Assembly (NCBI GenBank): GCA_964433755.1
Contig: CAYSSR010000001.1
Span: 1-64,000, forward strand
Direction: 5' to 3'
DNA: 64,000 bases
Source of the DNA: JAUVXJ01 sp964433755
Lineage (GTDB): Bacteria; Chloroflexota; Anaerolineae; UBA7937; B3-Chlor
Shown here: one piece after another, positions 18,863 through 27,626 of the stretch
Layout: each line of letters begins with the position of its first letter
Position numbering within the stretch: position 1 is the stretch's first letter
Position numbers and translations under genes: made by a program
The notes under the pieces: model-generated
The model's input: only the letters and a program-made list of their open reading frames with translations
Database searches by the model: none
What the model was told of the DNA's origin: nothing

Positions 18863-20671
18863 TCAGGCGAACATGGCCTCTAGATCCGCTCCTTCGAGGG
18901 TTTCCACCTCGATGAGCTTCCTGGCTAATGCGACGAGCCTATCCTTCTTCTCTCCGAGTATGCGCAAGGCCGTTTCGTGGGCCTGGTTGATGAGGCTTCG
19001 CACCTCTTCGTCGATGGCGCGGGCGACCTCCTCGCTGTAGTTGCGCTGCTCGCCGATCTCCCGGCCCAGAAACACCAGCTCTTCCTTTTGCCCGAAGGTC
19101 AGCGGTCCAAGCTTGTCGCTCATCCCGTACTCGGTGACCATCTTCCTGGCTAGCCTCGTGGCCCGCTCCAGGTCGCTGCTGGCGCCAGTGGTCACGTCCT
19201 CGAAGATGAGCTCCTCCGCCGCTCGCCCGCCCAGCAGGCCCGCGAGCTCGTCCTGGAACTTGGAGCGCTGCTTGAGATACCGGTCGTCCTCGGGTAGCGG
19301 CATGGTGTAGCCGAGCGCCATACCTCTGGACACGATGGAAACCTTGTGCACCGGATCGCAGCCGGGCAGCGAGTTCATCACCAGTGCGTGCCCTGCCTCG
19401 TGATGGGCTATGATCTCCTTTTCTTCATCGCTGATGAGGCGGCTCTTCCGCTCGGGGCCGGCGATGACTCTTTCCACAGCCTCTTCGAGCTCTTCCATCT
19501 CGACCGCCTTCTTGTCACGCCGCGCCGCAAGGATGGCGGCTTCGTTGAGCAGACTCTCGATGTCCGCTCCGGAGAAGCCTGGCGTCTGCTTGGCGATGAT
19601 CCCCAGGTCCACGAGCTCGGCCAGAGGCTTGCCCTTGGCGTGGATTTCCAGGATGGCCTTGCGTCCGATCATGTCTGGCAGATCCAGCACTACCCGCCGG
19701 TCGAAGCGTCCTGGCCTCAGCAACGCCGGGTCCAGGATATCGGGCCGGTTGGTAGCGGCCATGACGATGACGTTGGTGTCGGTGTCGAAGCCGTCCATCT
19801 CCACCAGGATCTGGTTCAGGGTCTGCTCTCGCTCGTCGTGGCTGCCGCCGAGCCCCGCTCCTCTGTGGCGACCTACAGCGTCGATCTCGTCCACGAAGAC
19901 GATGCACGGGGAGTTTCGCTTGGCCTGCTCGAAGAGGTCCCTGACCCTCGAGGCTCCTACGCCGACGAACATCTCGACGAACTCGGAGCCGCTGATGCTG
20001 AAGAACGGCACCTCCGCTTCGCCCGCCACCGCGCGCGCCATGAGCGTCTTGCCGCATCCAGGCGGGCCGACCATGAGCACGCCCTTGGGGATGCGGGCTC
20101 CCAGCGCACTGAACTTGTCGGGCTCCTGCAAGAACTCCACGACCTCCAGTAGCTCTTGCTTGGCCTCCTCGACCCCGGCCACGTCTCCGAAAGTGACGGT
20201 GGGCTGGTCTCCTGAGAACATGCGCGCGCGACTCTTGCCGAAGGACAAGGCCTGGCTGTTGCCCGACTGCGCCTGCCTCATCATGAACAGCAGTAGTCCG
20301 CCGATCAGCAGCAACGGCAAGAACGAGGAGAGGATGGCGAGCCAGCTACCCCACTCGTTAGGGCTTTCCACCTCGATGGTGATCGCGTTGAGCATCTCCT
20401 GAGTCACGCCCAGGTTGGTGAGAACGTCTGTCAGGTCAGCTCCCGTCTCCTTGCGAGAGAGCACCTCCGTGCCGCTACTGCGCGTGATCCTTAGTTCGTC
20501 ACCCGAAAGTAGAATCTTGGCGATCCTGCCGTCACGGGCATCCTGAGCTACTGTGGTAATGGGCACTACATCGAGGCTCGTGGATGCGCTATACACATTA
20601 TAGAAAAGGGCCGCTACCATGAACGTGATGATGAGGTAGATCAGCCCGTTTCTGACCCATCTCGAATTCAC
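18863..20671 (-). CDS. ftsH: ATP-dependent zinc metalloprotease FtsH
   Basis: 602 residues, the normal family length. Two transmembrane helices (about 9-27 and 111-131) flank an extracytoplasmic domain. The AAA module has Walker A GPPGCGKT (202-209), pore loop FVEMFVGVGA, Walker B IVFVDEID (257-264), and SRH with RPGRFDRR. The protease domain has the zinc site HEAGH (424-428). FtsH forms a membrane hexamer that degrades misfolded or surplus membrane and some cytoplasmic proteins. It is monocistronic with a possible promoter upstream. No key residue is missing. Confidence 0.97.
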   Translation of the reverse strand: MNSRWVRNGLIYLIITFMVAALFYNVYSASTSLDVVPITTVAQDARDGRIAKILLSGDELRITRSSGTEVLSRKETGADLTDVLTNLGVTQEMLNAITIEVESPNEWGSWLAILSSFLPLLLIGGLLLFMMRQAQSGNSQALSFGKSRARMFSGDQPTVTFGDVAGVEEAKQELLEVVEFLQEPDKFSALGARIPKGVLMVGPPGCGKTLMARAVAGEAEVPFFSISGSEFVEMFVGVGASRVRDLFEQAKRNSPCIVFVDEIDAVGRHRGAGLGGSHDEREQTLNQILVEMDGFDTDTNVIVMAATNRPDILDPALLRPGRFDRRVVLDLPDMIGRKAILEIHAKGKPLAELVDLGIIAKQTPGFSGADIESLLNEAAILAARRDKKAVEMEELEEAVERVIAGPERKSRLISDEEKEIIAHHEAGHALVMNSLPGCDPVHKVSIVSRGMALGYTMPLPEDDRYLKQRSKFQDELAGLLGGRAAEELIFEDVTTGASSDLERATRLARKMVTEYGMSDKLGPLTFGQKEELVFLGREIGEQRNYSEEVARAIDEEVRSLINQAHETALRILGEKKDRLVALARKLIEVETLEGADLEAMFA

Positions 20672-20763
20672 TCTTTATTCACCCTCCGCAACAGAAGACT
20701 ACGCCACGATGCCAGCTATAGGCACCGCGCCGAGCCTTCACTGCACATAGGACTGCATCCTCA

Positions 20764-20769
20764 AGTATA
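20764..20769 (-). promoter_or_regulatory. possible -10 element for ftsH
   Basis: On the minus strand a perfect TATACT lies about 95 bases before the ftsH start codon. The matching -35 position (TAGCGT, 17 bases away) is poor, so the site may use an extended -10 or be fortuitous. Nothing else is recognised in 20672-20933. Confidence 0.35.
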
Positions 20770-20933
20770 CCACATAACGGGCCGGAACGCTAGAGTCGTG
20801 AGCCTCGTCCCATGGCGCGAAGGGCCGGTCCAGAGGTTGGATCGTCGCGCTGCGTGAGCGCCGTGGTACTGAGGTCGAGAGAGGCCAAGCCGCCGGAGGT
20901 GCCTCCGCCTGCAGTGGCAGCGGAGGGTTACGG

Positions 20934-21995
20934 TCACGCGAAGTAGCGGAGGAAGACCGCCAGCCACAGAGGTATCAGGCCCAGAACCGCCACGGCCGCC
21001 ACCAGCATCATCAGGCAGCCGATCCAGTCCAGACCGTGTCCTTCATCTCCGCGAGAGGGCACGGACTCGAGGGGAGCGGTTCTGGAGTGCACCGGTGTGG
21101 ACATCTCCAACCGATCGGGCGCAGAAGGCAGCCACGGCCCGGCGGCCTCCGGGAGGTCCGCGAGGAGTGCCCTGCTGCTCGAGCCCTGGTACGCTCGCAA
21201 GGCATCCGCCAGTTCGCCGGCCGACCGATACCGATCCGTGGAGGACCGGGAGAGGGCGGTGTGGACTATGGAACTGAGGGGAATCGGTATCTGGGGATTG
21301 GCGACGTGAAGCGGATCAGGCACTCGCCGGATGTGCTGCTCTGCGATCTCATCGTAGCTCTCGCCCACGAAGGGAGGACGGCCCAGGAGCATCTCGTAGA
21401 GGATGATACCCACGCTGTAGACGTCGGACGCAGCCGTTGCTCTGCGCCCCATCAACTGCTCTGGGGAGAGGTAGAGGGCTGCGTAGGGGGAAGGCTCCTG
21501 ACCGGTTGGCGACTCGGTGGAGGCCACGTCCTCGACGCGGAAATCGGACACCTTCGGCCGACCGTCGGGCGTCATGAGCACGCTATGAGGAGTGAGCTGC
21601 CCGTGCACGTATCCGGCCTGGTGGACAGTCGTCAACCCGTCGCAGAGGGGAACGGCGATAGCCAGAGCCTTCTCTGCATCGAGCGGGCCTTCGGAGGCCA
21701 GCAGCGTCTCGAGACTGGGCCCATCCACGTACTCGGTGACCACGAAGACAAGATCTCGATCTCTACCCACGTCGTGGACCACCACCAGGTTGGGGTGTGA
21801 AAACGCGGCCATGGCGCGGGCAGCGCGCTGGAAGCGCTCCACGAATCCTGCATCCTGGAGGTACTGCTCGCGGAGGACTCTCACGACCACTGTGCGATCC
21901 AGTGTGACGTCGAGGGCCTTGTAGACTACGGTTCGCTCCCCACGGCCTATCTCGGCGAGGTGACGATAGCGTCCTTTGAGCAGGGTATCAGCCAT
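20934..21995 (-). CDS. membrane-anchored Ser/Thr protein kinase homolog, probable pseudokinase
   Basis: 353 residues: a kinase-like domain (about 10-270), a Ser/Pro-rich linker, and a C-terminal transmembrane helix (about 325-348, LMMLVAAVAVLGLIPLWLAVFL). The glycine loop is present (IGRGERTVVY), but the key catalytic residues are altered. The VAIK lysine is Arg39, the HRD aspartate is Gln133 (HGQLTPHS in place of HRDxKPxN), and DFG is DFR (151-153). The SPE motif and the helical lobe (DVYSVGIILYEMLLGRPPF) are intact. I infer a catalytically inactive or very weak scaffold or sensor kinase. The C-terminal anchor has no PASTA domains outside. Confidence 0.88.
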   Translation of the reverse strand: MADTLLKGRYRHLAEIGRGERTVVYKALDVTLDRTVVVRVLREQYLQDAGFVERFQRAARAMAAFSHPNLVVVHDVGRDRDLVFVVTEYVDGPSLETLLASEGPLDAEKALAIAVPLCDGLTTVHQAGYVHGQLTPHSVLMTPDGRPKVSDFRVEDVASTESPTGQEPSPYAALYLSPEQLMGRRATAASDVYSVGIILYEMLLGRPPFVGESYDEIAEQHIRRVPDPLHVANPQIPIPLSSIVHTALSRSSTDRYRSAGELADALRAYQGSSSRALLADLPEAAGPWLPSAPDRLEMSTPVHSRTAPLESVPSRGDEGHGLDWIGCLMMLVAAVAVLGLIPLWLAVFLRYFA

Positions 21996-22166
21996 TTCTC
22001 TGTTTCGAATACGGTGAAGGGTGATTCGGGGTCCATTTTACGTCGGGCATGGCGTGGTGTCAACCGTTGGCGGGGGCGTCCACGGGTGGTCGGTACTGCC
22101 AGACCTACGACCGTAGGGACTGCACGATAGTCAGCGTCGGGCTGGCCCACGACGTCGCCCGGTCTT

Positions 22167-22194
22167 GCCAAATGGGAGCAATGTGGTATAATGC
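22167..22194 (+). promoter_or_regulatory. promoter producing a leaderless mRNA
   Basis: TTGCCA at 22167-22172, a 16-base spacer, and a perfect TATAAT at 22189-22194. The ATG of the following gene begins at 22201, only six bases after the -10 box, so transcription should start at or within a base or two of the start codon. Confidence 0.72.
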
Positions 22195-22200
22195 TCAACG

Positions 22201-22800
22201 ATGTCAGCCCCCATGTCAGATAGGCTATCCCACTACGTCGCCAAGGTCGAAGGTCACCTGGCGAACACTGATCAGACCACCGCCGATCCCGTACTGGTCA
22301 TGCTTTGCGGGTTACCCGGCACCGGCAAGTCCCACCTAGCGCGAGGCCTGGCCGAGGTGCTGCCCTTCGTGATCGTCGAGAGTGACCAGGTACGCAGGAT
22401 ACTATTCCCTGAGTGTAGCTACAGTGGTGAGGAGAGTAGATGGGTCCACCGCACCTGCCATGCCTTGATGGCCAAGCTTCTACGGAAAGGCGTGCGGGTC
22501 ATCTACGATGCCACCAATCTCCACGAGCGACATCGGGAGTTGGTCTACCGCCTGGCAGATGGCGAGGAAGTCAAGCTGATCATCGTGAAAGCGGTGGCTC
22601 CCGAGAGAGTGGCGCAGGATCGGCTACAGAGCCGCCACGAGGGAGACGTCGGCGATGGCGAGGTCTCGGACGCCGACTGGGAGGTGTATCGACGTATGGT
22701 CCGGGACGTCGACCCCATCGGGCGCAATCACGTCGTCATCGACACCAGCCAGGACCTGGATCCGGCCATCACCAAGCTGCTGCGACTCATTCGGCAGTAG
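22201..22800 (+). CDS. P-loop kinase of the AAA_33 / zeta-toxin-like type
   Basis: 199 residues with Walker A GLPGTGKS (37-44), a lid-like region, and the DxDQVRR-type motif (VIVESDQVRRILFPE) of small-molecule or polynucleotide kinases. A second conserved segment, VIYDATNLHERHRELVYRLA, matches the substrate-binding part of such kinases. The substrate is not identifiable; related proteins phosphorylate nucleic acid ends, antibiotics or UDP-sugars. The first ATG is six bases from the -10 box, with no ribosome binding site, so it is read as a leaderless gene. The antiporter gene follows after 13 bases. Confidence 0.82.
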   Translation: MSAPMSDRLSHYVAKVEGHLANTDQTTADPVLVMLCGLPGTGKSHLARGLAEVLPFVIVESDQVRRILFPECSYSGEESRWVHRTCHALMAKLLRKGVRVIYDATNLHERHRELVYRLADGEEVKLIIVKAVAPERVAQDRLQSRHEGDVGDGEVSDADWEVYRRMVRDVDPIGRNHVVIDTSQDLDPAITKLLRLIRQ

Positions 22801-22813
22801 AAGGGCATAGCAC

Positions 22814-23866
22814 GTGAGGTACCTCACCATCCTCCTATTCTTCGTGCCGTTGAGCATCGTCGCGTCCCTTCTCGGATGGGATCAGCGGCTCGTCTTCTTC
22901 GCCTCCGCTCTGGGCATCGTGCCGCTGGCCTGGGTTCTGGGTCAGGCCACTGAGGAACTGGCGGCGCGAACCGGTCCACGAGTGGGAGGACTGCTCAACG
23001 CTACGTTGGGCAATGCCGCCGAGCTGATTATCACCATCTTCGCCATTCGTGAGGGGCTTCTGGAACTGGTCAAGGCGTCCATCACCGGTTCCATTCTGGG
23101 CAACATCCTGCTGGTGCTGGGCCTGAGCGTGCTTCTGGGAGGCCTGCGCAACAAGACTCAACGTTTCGAACGCTCCGAAGCGGGGACGAATGCCACGCTG
23201 ATGATCCTGGCCATCATCGCCCTGATCATACCGTCGATCTTCGGTCACGCCATCGAGCTGACGGACCACGCGGCTGTCGAGTGGTTGAGTCTGGGTGTGG
23301 CCGTAGTGATGATTGCTATCTACGCGCTGAGCCTGGTCTACGCCTTCGTTTCCAGCGAGAACCGGGCCCTGACCGAAGGCCACGCTGCGCCCACGTGGTC
23401 CCTGCGCAGAGCAGCCTTGGTTCTCGCGGTATCCGCCATCCTGGTGGCCTGGCTCAGCGAGATCCTGGTCTCCGCTGTGGAGCCAGTGGTCGAGTCCATG
23501 GGCATTACAGAGTTCTTCCTGGGCGTGATTCTCATTCCTCTGGTGGGAAATGCTGCCGAGCACCTGGTTGCGGCTCAGATGGCCTGGAAGAACCACATGG
23601 ACTTGAGCCTGGCGATATGTTTTGGGTCGAGCATGCAGATCGCCCTCTTCGTCGCCCCTCTCCTCGTGTTCGTCAGCCTGGCCATGGGGCACCCCCTGAC
23701 GCTGATATTCAACGAGTTCGAGTTGCTGGCGCTCGGGGCGGCGGTCGGGATTGCAGCCTTGATCTCACTGGACGGCGAGTCCAACTGGCTGGAGGGTGCG
23801 CAACTCCTGGCCGTATACCTGATCGTGGCTTTGGCTTTCTTCTTCCTCCCCACCGGAGGTGTCTAG
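22814..23866 (+). CDS. cax: Ca2+/H+ antiporter (CaCA/CAX family)
   Basis: 350 residues from GTG, about 11 membrane helices. The two inverted alpha repeats are visible: GGLLNATLGNAAELIITIFAIREG in the first half and IPLVGNAAEHLVAAQMAWKNHMDLSLAICFGSSMQIALFVAP in the second. Both carry the GNxxE cores that coordinate the cation. It exports Ca2+ (or similar divalent ions) in exchange for protons at the cytoplasmic membrane. It lacks the long N-terminal regulatory extension of plant CAX proteins. Probably co-transcribed with the P-loop kinase gene. Confidence 0.95.
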   Translation: MRYLTILLFFVPLSIVASLLGWDQRLVFFASALGIVPLAWVLGQATEELAARTGPRVGGLLNATLGNAAELIITIFAIREGLLELVKASITGSILGNILLVLGLSVLLGGLRNKTQRFERSEAGTNATLMILAIIALIIPSIFGHAIELTDHAAVEWLSLGVAVVMIAIYALSLVYAFVSSENRALTEGHAAPTWSLRRAALVLAVSAILVAWLSEILVSAVEPVVESMGITEFFLGVILIPLVGNAAEHLVAAQMAWKNHMDLSLAICFGSSMQIALFVAPLLVFVSLAMGHPLTLIFNEFELLALGAAVGIAALISLDGESNWLEGAQLLAVYLIVALAFFFLPTGGV

Positions 23867-23929
23867 CCGCGCTTCGGACGCGTTCACCTCAGCCGATCCC
23901 TGCCTTGCCGCTTCCCTGCAAGATCAAGA

Positions 23930-23957
23930 GTAGGGACACCACGCGTGGTGCCCCTAC
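23930..23957 (+). repeat. 28-bp palindromic element
   Basis: GTAGGG-A-CACCACG (left) is mirrored by CGTGGTG-C-CCCTAC (right), a nearly perfect inverted repeat with almost no loop. GTAGGGGC-type palindromes are widespread dispersed elements in several bacterial phyla. Only one copy is seen here. It lies between convergent genes and could also act as a bidirectional transcription end. The rest of 23867-24080 shows nothing recognisable. Confidence 0.55.
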
Positions 23958-24080
23958 GTCAATATGATCGTGAGTCACATCTCGGCCCGGACGGTCGTTG
24001 CGCCAATCACTTCCTAGGGCACAGATCATCCCGGCTGCGGCCTGGTACAGGTTTCTCCCTCGGGTTACCTTCCTCGACGG

Positions 24081-25238
24081 CTATCTGCTCCCCAAGGTCA
24101 CGTCCAGGGTGAGCTCTTGGCCATCTCTGACCACGGTCACGGCGACCTGCTGTCCGGGATCGAAGCGCATGAGGACGGTCAGCATGTTGTTGGCATCGTC
24201 GATGGCTTGACCGCCGATGGCGGTGATGATGTCGCCGGAGCGTAGCCCCGCGTTGTCGGCCGGGCCTCTGGGTTGTATCTCCTGGATGTAGGCGCCGTAC
24301 TCTACGGGGAAGTTGTAGGCCGCCGCTATGCGAGGCGTGAGGGCGACCCAGTCGACCCCGAGGTACGGTCGGCGCACCTCTCCATGCTGGATCAGTTGCG
24401 CTGTCACTTCCCTCGCTGAGTCACTGGGGATAGCGAAGCCCAGGCCCTCCGCCACTGTGTCGGTCATACCCGTCCCTCGCACGATGGCGGTGTTGATGCC
24501 TATGACCTGGCCCATAGCGTTGACGAGGGGGCCGCCACTGTTCCCCTCGTTGATGGCCGCGTCCGTTTGGATCAGTCCCTCCATGGTCACGCCGCCTCCG
24601 ACTTCGAGACTGCGGTCTAGGGCGCTGACCACGCCTACGGTGACGGTGCCCTTGAAGTCTCCCAAGGGACTACCGATGGCGATCACAGGCTCTCCAGGCT
24701 GAAGCATCGACGAGTCGCCCAGCTCTGCCGTGGCCGGAACTTCTCCATCGACTCTCAGGACGGCCAGGTCGGAGTAGGAATCAGCGCCAACCAGCGTGGC
24801 GGCAACCTTGGTGTCGTCGGCGTAGATGACTTCCAGAGTCTGGCTGTTCTCCACTACGTGGTTGTTGGTGACTACGTAGCCCTCGTCGCTGATGATCACA
24901 CCCGATCCCGAGGCCTGAGGCTCGAGGATCTGGCCGAAGTATCCACGCTGTGGTGGCATGGTATAGATCACGGTCACCACCGCCGGCTTCACCTTGGCCA
25001 CGGCGGAGATGATGGCCGAATCCTCCGTCAGCGTCAGGTAGGTGGCGGCGGGTGCAGCTACTTCCGCCGCGTGCACGTCGACCTGGGCCGCCGGAGCGGC
25101 AGATGACGCCTGGTAGTTGGCTGTCGTATAGCCAACTAGCCCACCCGCGATCGCGCCCCCAGCGGCGCCGAGCAGGACTGCCATCACCAACACCACGACG
25201 CCCAGAGCAGGTCCGCAACCTCTTCTCGGTTCCTCCAT
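24081..25238 (-). CDS. HtrA/DegP-type trypsin-like serine protease with PDZ domain
   Basis: 385 residues. A cytoplasmic N-terminus and one transmembrane helix (about 11-38) anchor the protease outside the membrane. The trypsin-like domain carries the catalytic triad His127 (VTNNHVV), Asp157 (SYSDLAVL) and Ser234 (GNSGGPLVN). The C-terminal PDZ domain (about 285-380) begins YLGVDWVALTPRIAAAYN and includes GLRSGDIITAIGGQAI. This is the envelope protein-quality-control protease of the S1C family. A PDZ-only membrane protein is encoded just upstream in the same orientation. Confidence 0.94.
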   Translation of the reverse strand: MEEPRRGCGPALGVVVLVMAVLLGAAGGAIAGGLVGYTTANYQASSAAPAAQVDVHAAEVAAPAATYLTLTEDSAIISAVAKVKPAVVTVIYTMPPQRGYFGQILEPQASGSGVIISDEGYVVTNNHVVENSQTLEVIYADDTKVAATLVGADSYSDLAVLRVDGEVPATAELGDSSMLQPGEPVIAIGSPLGDFKGTVTVGVVSALDRSLEVGGGVTMEGLIQTDAAINEGNSGGPLVNAMGQVIGINTAIVRGTGMTDTVAEGLGFAIPSDSAREVTAQLIQHGEVRRPYLGVDWVALTPRIAAAYNFPVEYGAYIQEIQPRGPADNAGLRSGDIITAIGGQAIDDANNMLTVLMRFDPGQQVAVTVVRDGQELTLDVTLGSR

Positions 25239-25312
25239 GTCTTCTCTACCTCACAGGTCGCTTGCTTCTGTTCCCACCGCACGCGAGTCCACGTAGTTCA
25301 GCGATCCATGAG

Positions 25313-25903
25313 TCAATCCCACGTGTCGCCTTCCGGGAGCATGAAGCCCATGCCGCTCACCAGCGGGCGATACCACAGCCCGAGATAGGCCGCGATCTCA
25401 CCGTTGTCGTCCCGCTCTCTCCCCAGGGTGATCTCGAGCTCCAGTATTGCCGTGTCGCCATCCGTACGGATGATGGTGAGCACTACGTCGTCTCCCGGGT
25501 CGCGCTCACGGACAATCTCTGCCAGGTCGTGGTCTGAATCGAGGGCGATGCCGTCCAGTCCGATGATGATGTCGCCCACCTCGACTCCTGACTCCTGGGC
25601 CGGGCTGTCTTCCACGACCTCGGTGACGAGGGCGGGCTGCACCAGCCCCCACGCCGACTGAGGCCACTCCCTCGGGCTTGGTGAGGGTGCAGGCCATGCC
25701 CATGGTTGCTGTTGTGGCTGCGGCGACTCCTCAGGAGTTGCGGTGGCCTCGGGCAATGGTCTGATCGAGGCTTCCCGGGCAGCGCTTTGTGTCCCGAAGT
25801 AGGCGACGGCCCCGCCGACCAAGAACCCCATAGACAGCAGCACCAGGCAGAGAGCGAGTGCACCCACCCCTATGCCCAATCCAATGAGAGATTTCTTCAA
25901 CAT
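25313..25903 (-). CDS. membrane-anchored PDZ-domain protein
   Basis: 196 residues from the ATG preceded by GAGGAGG (a start 30 bases upstream is less likely). One N-terminal transmembrane helix (LIGLGIGVGALALCLVLLSMGFLVGGAVAYF), a Pro/Gln-rich linker, then a single PDZ domain (about 85-165: ALVTEVVEDSPAQESGVEVGDIIIGLDGIAL). No protease domain is present. It resembles the C-terminal part of the adjacent HtrA and may act as its adaptor or bind unfolded C-termini. The two genes are 74 bases apart on the same strand and this one is upstream. Confidence 0.82.
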   Translation of the reverse strand: MLKKSLIGLGIGVGALALCLVLLSMGFLVGGAVAYFGTQSAAREASIRPLPEATATPEESPQPQQQPWAWPAPSPSPREWPQSAWGLVQPALVTEVVEDSPAQESGVEVGDIIIGLDGIALDSDHDLAEIVRERDPGDDVVLTIIRTDGDTAILELEITLGRERDDNGEIAAYLGLWYRPLVSGMGFMLPEGDTWD

Positions 25904-26043
25904 CCTGCAACCTCCTCTACCAGCAGTTGTCACAGAGGGCCAGAGAAAGTCACTGTAGTTGCCATAGGTTGATAGGCTGTCTTCATCCGTTGAGGAAGGT
26001 AGACGGATGTCACGACACCGTGGATCATCCGCTCGGTGGCAGT

Positions 26044-27579
26044 CTACCCCACCTGGCGCAGTTCGGAATCGATCTCCGAGACCAGCCTCCGAAAGACATC
26101 ATCCGAGATCACGCCCTGTCTGAGCAGATCCTGCAGCGTGCTTCTCGCCACGAGCAGACACTTACGATCCGCGACCCTTAGCTCTTCCTGGGCCAGGAAA
26201 CCGGATTCCGTCTGGAGGTCAGCTATCTCTTCAGTGAGGCTCTGGCTCAGCGACTGATATCGTCGCACGAGCTCTCCGTACGCAGACGTGGATACCAAGC
26301 CCTCTCGCTCCATCCGCTGGAGGGCGTCCAGGGAGGCTCGTGTCGCCAGTAGTCTCCCCTTCTTGTACTCGTACTCGATCTGCTCCTCTGGTGGGCTGGC
26401 CATGCCCAGAAGGCGCAGCAGTGGCCTCATGCTCAATCCCTGGACGAGCAGCGAGAAGAGGACCACGCCGAAGGTCATAACGAGGATCTGTCCACGCTGC
26501 TGCACCGCCATGGGTATGGCCAGAGCGACCGCCACGCTGAGGGATCCGCGCAGGCCACCCCAGAACATGACGTGCTGCCAGGTGACAGGTAGCCTCGACT
26601 TGGCCAGGGCCTTGGCGACGATCGGCAGCAGGTAGGCGATCACGGCCCTGGCGCCGAGTACGGCAACGATGGCCCACGCGATAGGGTAGACGTTCTGAAC
26701 GATGAGAGGGAGGCTGATCTCCATACCCAGCAGCAGAAACACGAGTGAGTTGACGATGAAGGCCATGTACTCCCAGAAGGAAGCGAGGGTGATCTTCGTG
26801 GTAGGCGACATGCTGGTGCGTGTGCCGTAGTTGCCGACGACGATTCCGGCGACCACGACAGCGATCACGCCCGAGAGATGAAAGTAATCCGCCAGGAGAT
26901 AGCTGCCGTAGGCCAGCACCGTGGTCAGGGTGATCTCTATCAGGTGGTCTTCAAGACGGCGCATCAGGAGCGAGAACAGGTAGCCACCGACCAGCCCCAA
27001 CATGCCTCCACCCAACACCACAGCCAGGAACCTCACCACGTTGCCGACCAGGCTGAACTCGCCCGTGAGGATCATGAGGATGATGATCCTGTAGAGCACG
27101 ATGGCCATGCCGTCGTTGAACAGACTCTCCCCCTCGATGATGTATGCCAGGCGCCTGGGCACTCCAAGCTCTCTGAACGTAGCTGCCACGGAAACGGGAT
27201 CCGTGGCGGACACGATGGCTCCAAAGAGCAGGGCACTGTGAAGCTCCAGCCCGACGGCGAGATGCAGGAAGCCTCCCACGGCCAGAGTGGAGATGAGAGG
27301 CGCTGGTATGGCCATGAACCCGATGAGCTTCCTGTTCTCCATCAGGTGTCCGAAGTCGAGGTTGAAGGCGGATTCGAAGAGAAGCGCGGGCAGGAATCCG
27401 AGGAGAATCAGTCCCGGCGTGAGCTGGGCTCCCGGCAGAGCCCCTGACAGCCCTATGGCCAGGCCGACGACCACTAGCGCGACGGTGTAGGGCAACCTTG
27501 TGCGTCGTGCAAGCATCGCCACCAGGCACACGAGGAGCAGGAGGGCGACGAGTGTGAAGTGAGAGGCAGAGACTTCCAT
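26044..27579 (-). CDS. Na+/H+ antiporter, NhaP/CPA1 family
   Basis: 511 residues starting at the ATG of MEVSASHF; longer starts would overlap the upstream gene. About 12 membrane helices fill residues 1-400, with the CPA1 signatures ATDPVSVAATFRELG and ESLFNDGMAIVLYR, the latter containing the Asn-Asp ion-binding pair. The last about 110 residues are a cytoplasmic, helical, charged tail (KKGRLLATRASLDALQRMEREG...) that probably regulates activity. It exports Na+ (or K+) against protons for pH and salt homeostasis. It follows the flippase-like gene on the same strand. Confidence 0.92.
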   Translation of the reverse strand: MEVSASHFTLVALLLLVCLVAMLARRTRLPYTVALVVVGLAIGLSGALPGAQLTPGLILLGFLPALLFESAFNLDFGHLMENRKLIGFMAIPAPLISTLAVGGFLHLAVGLELHSALLFGAIVSATDPVSVAATFRELGVPRRLAYIIEGESLFNDGMAIVLYRIIILMILTGEFSLVGNVVRFLAVVLGGGMLGLVGGYLFSLLMRRLEDHLIEITLTTVLAYGSYLLADYFHLSGVIAVVVAGIVVGNYGTRTSMSPTTKITLASFWEYMAFIVNSLVFLLLGMEISLPLIVQNVYPIAWAIVAVLGARAVIAYLLPIVAKALAKSRLPVTWQHVMFWGGLRGSLSVAVALAIPMAVQQRGQILVMTFGVVLFSLLVQGLSMRPLLRLLGMASPPEEQIEYEYKKGRLLATRASLDALQRMEREGLVSTSAYGELVRRYQSLSQSLTEEIADLQTESGFLAQEELRVADRKCLLVARSTLQDLLRQGVISDDVFRRLVSEIDSELRQVG

Positions 27580-27626
27580 ATCAGCAGCTTTCCGGTCTCG
27601 ACAAGGACTCCACGGGAGCCGTCGAA

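Noticed and set aside
19346..20402. Two long plus-strand ORFs (268 and 330 codons) opposite ftsH
   Set aside because: They are antisense shadows of a strongly conserved ftsH reading frame, with low-complexity Ser-rich or His/Val-rich translations and no family match.
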